This document shows, one piece after another, positions 62,101 through 64,000 of a DNA stretch of 64,000 bases (its first letter is position 1; the number at the start of each line of letters is the position of its first letter). The stretch lies in assembly GCF_011392075.1 (NCBI RefSeq), contig NZ_JAAJBV010000003.1, forward strand, positions 273,520 through 337,519. The letters are read 5' to 3'. The notes under the pieces were generated by a model. The model ran no database searches. It had not been told where the DNA came from and was given only the letters and a program-made list of their open reading frames with translations. A program made the position numbers and the translations under genes. This stretch comes from Flavobacterium celericrescens (GTDB taxonomy: Bacteria; Bacteroidota; Bacteroidia; Flavobacteriales; Flavobacteriaceae).

Positions 62101-62696
62101 TGAGCTACAATTACCGCTGGAGCGTCAGGAACGCAATCTGCATCACTTACATTTGGAAACTCCAATGGTCCTGCATCAGCACAAAAAGGGTCTGAACCAG
62201 AACATACTGAATTTGCAGGAGGTGTAGACCCTCCCGTAATCGGATCTCCTCCAGCTGTTGTAGTACATGAAATTGTAGCGGCCCATCCTCCCTGTTGCAC
62301 TGATGAATCCGAAACAAAAGTAATAGTCACACAACCGGAAGCATGACTAGAGGCGATATAATTGGTCATTGCATTACAACCTCCAATGACTGGAGAAGTA
62401 TCCCCATAAGTACCTATAATTGTTCCCGAAGTATTAGTCCCGTTATAGATTGTCATAAAGTCCCAAGGTTCTCCTTCAACATTCCATGTAGTAAAGTCAA
62501 ATTGAACATAGCTTCCTGGTGTATTTGGACAAAAAGTCATAGTAAATGATTCACTAGCAGCATAATTACCCGCATTACCCCCAGAATCATAAAAAGTCCC
62601 AGAACAAGTATTTACTGTTCCGTTTTGCATATTATATGTTTGAGAATGAGCTATACCAAAATAGGTAAAAATTATAAGGAGTAAAATTTTTTTCAT
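56151..62696 (-). CDS. Giant type IX secreted adhesin, type-B C-terminal domain
   Basis: 2,181 residues. Signal peptide ending AHSQ; then a CUB-like domain (~20-150, DFTTWNVEGEPWDFMTIYNG). Ig- and SprB-like repeats follow: two adjacent ~75-residue units and a third later one (PNAGVDGNTTICDSS...), and seven consecutive 73-residue units (ADAPANVTACDSY...NCTDENSFVVTI) encoded by 219-bp repeats. Further ~75-residue domains each carry TxxTICSGDT-like starts. The C-terminus (~2,090-2,181) has YFTPNGDGENDTWNI, LYIFDRYGKLIKQL and GWDGTFNNQQLPSTDYWF, the T9SS type-B sorting domain (TIGR04131). Surface attachment is expected. No T9SS machinery gene is in the window. Confidence 0.92.
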   Translation of the reverse strand: MKKILLLIIFTYFGIAHSQTYNMQNGTVNTCSGTFYDSGGNAGNYAASESFTMTFCPNTPGSYVQFDFTTWNVEGEPWDFMTIYNGTNTSGTIIGTYGDTSPVIGGCNAMTNYIASSHASGCVTITFVSDSSVQQGGWAATISCTTTAGGDPITGGSTPPANSVCSGSDPFCADAGPLEFPNVSDADCVPDAPAVIVAQTCLSSAPNPAWYYLEIDQAGPLNLQISQTTGPGGTGSTLDVDYALWGPFSSASAACADFTLGDCTADHTCTGTVVDCSYSISATETATIPNAQVGEVYMVLITNFNGAAGYITMTQTNAGAGGAGSTDCTIVCPVATGTNPSCGASDGIITIEGLDPSASYNVTYLDDGTPVSVTLTSNASGDIIITGLNAGNYTNIVTNFPGCTTATSNVTLTSSGTPATLTSITNNLPLCGPANATYNLTGTPNATVTYNINGGASQTVTLNGSGIATVTVTGVTTNTTLNATSITSTGSPITGNGLSAAGGNTPVNSTGAISALGAAANGTNCAFVDNTNSTLTITLQHTVPIGTSIIVSLARDNNAGAVTVAGGGASTTFNAGPNDILQRITIVTTVATNIVTVTRTAGIVWVDGVQYTYTPPGCTVAISNSSTVTVNAQPNAGVDGNTTICDSSVTPINLFSLITGEQAGGTWTQTSGTGGTFNAGAGTFTPAAGATTSTFTYTLVGTAPCVNDTSIATININAQPNAGVDGNTTICDSSVTPINLFSLITGEQAGGTWTQTSGTGGTFNAGAGTFTPAVGATTSTFTYTLVGIAPCVNDTSIATININPQLAPTINCGTSTTSSVQFTWSAVIGATGYDVSYQINAGPIVNIGAIGNVLSYTVSGLVPGDNVLITLTPTGGAGTCFTFSTQTCTANNCIPPTATISYATPFCSTTATAQLVTLTGTGTYTVGSYSAPLGLSINAVTGDITPSTSTPGTYLVTYTIPAASGCSAVIATTSVTINTTPVADAPANVTACDSYVLPVLTVGNYYTGSGGTGTMLPVGSSIMSTQTLYVYAETATVPNCTDENSFVVTINTTPVADAPANVTACDSYVLPALTVGNYYTGSGGTGTMLPAGSSITATQTIYVYAETATVPNCTDENSFVVTINTTPVADAPANVTACDSYVLPALTVGNYYTGSGGTGTMLPVGSSITSTQTLYVYAETATVPNCTDENSFVVTINTTPVADAPANVTACDSYVLPALTVGNYYTGSGGTGTMLPVGSSITATQTLYVYAETATVPNCTDENSFVVTINTTPVADAPANVTACDSYVLPALTVGNYYTGSGGTGTMLPVGSSITATQTIYVYAETATVPNCTDENSFVVTINTTPVADAPANVTACDSYVLPALTVGNYYTGSGGTGTMLPVGSSITSTQTLYVYAETATVPNCTDENSFVVTINTTPVADAPANVTACDSYVLPALTVGNYYTGSGGTGTMLPVGSSITSTQTLYVYAETATVPNCTDENSFVVTINSTPNAGVDGNTTICDSSVTPIDLFSLITGEQIGGTWTQTSGTGGTFNAGAGTFTPAIGATTSTFEYVVLGAAPCLNDISVATIHIDQNPTASISYPLTQYCVSASNVNIALTGTGSYTNGTYSASPTGLSINPTTGEISPSTSLPGNYTVTYMIPVAGACASSPVTTAITITPLPTLTISGNATYCDGDTTALTLTSTVPGTTFTWNVISSNLDGTHIVSGTGNTINQLLDLDNALNIGTATYYITPYANGCAGPAQQIEITVNPIPDVVAVATSTEICSGDTAHVDMTSAISGVTYTWTVVSTGVNGASNGTGSSIDQVLTTSNPLVNGNVVYTITPSLNGCTGASVTVQIDVKARPEFFGTISNPVICSGETTNINLSASLPGTNFTWTVITTNVSGASDGTGASIDQTLTSILGGTAVYTVVPELNGCSGSPIQVTVIVNPLPQPVLEDGTLCIVQATGEVYQTYTLDTGLSATGYSFDWYLDGVLIPAANGPTHIADEVGVYSVIVTNTTTTCVSAEEFATVDFVYPETSFTATVTNAFTDNATITITVAGDGTGTLLYQLDEGALQPSNVFTGVSAGTHTVTVVDTEGCTFITQTVLVIDYPKYFTPNGDGENDTWNIIGMDQADAKLYIFDRYGKLIKQLSATAGSEGWDGTFNNQQLPSTDYWFTIDYTENGAAKQFKAHFSLVR
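58223..59755 (-). repeat. Seven tandem 219-bp repeats in the adhesin gene
   Basis: The marker GCTGTTACATTTGCTGGTG occurs at 58411, 58630, 58849, 59068, 59287, 59506 and 59725, always 219 bp apart. Copies differ at only a few positions (such as PVGSS/PAGSS and ITSTQTL/ITATQTI). Each unit is one 73-residue domain with two cysteines (ACDSY and NCTDE). Outer limits are approximate. Confidence 0.95.
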
Positions 62697-62707
62697 ATTT
62701 ATCAGCG

Positions 62708-63163
62708 CTAGTTTGTAGGTAAAATAGTGATTATATAATCTGTATTGTCAACTCTATATATATTCTTCTCTTTCGAGTTCATTTCAAAATTATATTTCAA
62801 TGGATTAAATGTTGAAATTTCAACTACACTGTCCATTACCAAAGCATTATTATATTTATTGTTTAAACCCAAACTCGATAATAACTTAAATCCCTTTCCA
62901 TTATACTCAGGTCTGTATTCAATTTTAAAACGATTATTTAAAAAATCTTTAATCATTTCATATCTACGAGAACTTGAATTAAAAACCAATTCATCTGATT
63001 GATTGCCAAAAACCTCAATGATGAAACTTTTAATTTGTTCATCAGAATATAAACTTATCTCTACAACTTTACATATCTGTCTATCTTCTTTTAATGCTTG
63101 ATTATCATTTTCAGAAAATAATACACAAAAAAGTGCTAACGTATTAATTAATAATATTTTCAT
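62708..63163 (-). CDS. Secreted protein upstream of the adhesin
   Basis: 151 residues with a hydrophobic N-terminus (ILLINTLALFCVLF) that acts as signal peptide or anchor. The body has VEISLYSDEQIKSFIIEVFGNQ, EYRPEYNGKGFKLLSSLGL and VVEISTFNPLKYNF. No family recognised. It ends 11 bp before the adhesin ATG, so both are probably in one transcript and the product may assist the adhesin (inference). Confidence 0.65.
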   Translation of the reverse strand: MKILLINTLALFCVLFSENDNQALKEDRQICKVVEISLYSDEQIKSFIIEVFGNQSDELVFNSSSRRYEMIKDFLNNRFKIEYRPEYNGKGFKLLSSLGLNNKYNNALVMDSVVEISTFNPLKYNFEMNSKEKNIYRVDNTDYIITILPTN

Positions 63164-63341
63164 ACACGTATTAGGTATTTGTTAATAAATAAGGGATTCT
63201 ATCAAAATAAAATATTAATAAATCACAGAAAAGTCGTTTTCACCGATGTTTTTATATTTTTATCCGATTAATTATGCGACAATTTAACATTTTTTCTTAA
63301 AATACCAAATTATTTTCTTAATTTTCTACTAACACTAATTT

Positions 63342-63394
63342 TTATAACAAGAAAAAAGGGAGTACAAATTGTACTCCCTTTTTTCTTGTTATAA
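63342..63394. terminator. 53-bp perfect palindromic terminator
   Basis: Two 26-base arms (63342-63367 and 63369-63394) around a single A are exact reverse complements, with core GGGAGTACAA / TTGTACTCCC and A6/T6 runs. It serves the minus-strand gene ending at 63406. It is far longer than other terminators here. Confidence 0.85.
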
Positions 63395-63405
63395 AATAAA
63401 CTTTC

Positions 63406-64000
63406 TTAACGCACCATTGAAAAATGCGCTTTAAACTGTTTTGCAGCACCATTTTCCGTATAGTCAATTGTAAACCAGTAATCTGTTGATGGTAATTGTT
63501 GGTTGTTAAATGTTCCATCCCAACCTTCACTGCCTATTGATGGGCTGATTTGTTTGATTAATTTTCCGTATCTATCAAAAATGTACAGCTTCGCATCTGC
63601 TTGGTCCATACCCACAATATTCCATGTGTCATTTTCTCCATCTCCGTTTGGTGTAAAATATTTTGGATAATCAATCACCAATACTGTTTGTGTGATAAAT
63701 GTACATCCTTCTGTGTCTACCACTGTTACAGTATGTGTTCCTGCGCTTACTCCTGTAAATACATTTGATGGTTGCAATGCACCTTCATCCAATTGATACA
63801 ATAAAGTACCTGTTCCTCCTGCTACAGCAACTGTAATAGTCGCATTATCTGTAAAGGCATTGGTTACTGTTGTTGTAAATGAATCTGCTGGATAAACAAA
63901 ATCAACCGTCGCAAATTCTTCCGCTGAAACACACGTAGTAGTTGTGTTTGTTACAATTACTGAATAAACCCCTACTTCATCTGCAATATGTGTTGGTCCG
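63406..64000 (-). CDS. C-terminal part of a second T9SS type-B protein
   Basis: The frame is open from 63406 to the window edge (198 codons), so the gene starts beyond 64000. The protein ends YFTPNGDGENDTWNI, LYIFDRYGKLIKQI, GWDGTFNNQQLP and FKAHFSMVR, the same T9SS type-B sorting domain as the adhesin at 56151, preceded by the same SprB-like domain (VYSVIVTNTTTTCVSAEEF). DNA identity to the adhesin's 3' end is very high by eye. The codon at 63801 is only an internal TTG and not a start. Confidence 0.9.
   Translation of the reverse strand, partial: GPTHIADEVGVYSVIVTNTTTTCVSAEEFATVDFVYPADSFTTTVTNAFTDNATITVAVAGGTGTLLYQLDEGALQPSNVFTGVSAGTHTVTVVDTEGCTFITQTVLVIDYPKYFTPNGDGENDTWNIVGMDQADAKLYIFDRYGKLIKQISPSIGSEGWDGTFNNQQLPSTDYWFTIDYTENGAAKQFKAHFSMVR

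Noticed and set aside
63406..63801. A complete 131-residue gene starting at 63801
   Set aside because: The start is an internal TTG; the frame is open to the window edge and the preceding residues match the adhesin's penultimate domain, so it is the end of a larger gene.

Overview
The window is AT-rich and looks like a chromosomal segment of a Flavobacteriaceae bacterium (Bacteroidota, Flavobacterium-like). Supporting signs are Bacteroidota promoters (TTG about 19 bp upstream of TAnnTTTG), a type IX secretion type-B C-terminal domain on a giant adhesin, a serine-palmitoyltransferase-like enzyme, many flavobacterial families (DUF4919, DUF4199, DUF6146, DUF6787, TIGR02757), a bacillithiol-system YtxJ protein and a ferredoxin / acyl-CoA reductase / serC / serA block. 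No rRNA, CRISPR array, transposase, phage integrase or integron integrase was seen.

Layout. 1-8.3 kb: end of an acetyltransferase-like gene, the Spt-like enzyme, a probable structured small RNA, an M28 peptidase lipoprotein, a lipoprotein with an MPN/JAB-like HxHP motif, and three tandem paralogous secreted proteins. 8.4-17.2 kb: clpB, DUF4919, a TonB C-terminal-like protein, small membrane proteins, a GNAT, and an ABC ATPase with an 8-TM partner. 17.3-28.9 kb, minus strand: fhs, a topoisomerase IV operon with a lipoprotein gene between parE and parC, then a ychF-transglutaminase-lipoprotein-DUF2459-FG-GAP run, and a ferredoxin. 29-37.2 kb: LuxC-type reductase, serC, serA, DUF937, DUF6146/6787, folE-msrA, lolD, TIGR02757 and tRNA-Ala(GGC).

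37.9-50.1 kb is the accessory and most unusual part. After an 11-bp tandem array, a 22-bp direct repeat and a 36-bp palindrome come two clusters of same-strand orphan genes. They are separated by 130-150 bp imperfect palindromes that start with ...AAC and end with AACGTTAG... For each cassette, the 5' arm is the reverse complement of the arm at that same cassette's 3' end (up to 16 of 18 positions). It does not match the arm across the shared junction nearly as well. This is the signature of integron-type circular cassettes, here without a visible integrase. Cassette genes include a RES-domain-like protein, membrane/coiled-coil proteins and a SEC-C zinc protein. Between the clusters lies a non-cassette stretch (40.48-45.25 kb) with ordinary terminators.

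50.1-64 kb: valS, a DUF1573 protein, an aspartyl-protease/PDZ protein, an aminotransferase, and a 2,181-residue type IX secreted adhesin with seven nearly identical 219-bp repeats. The window ends inside a second protein whose C-terminal domain is almost identical to that adhesin's.
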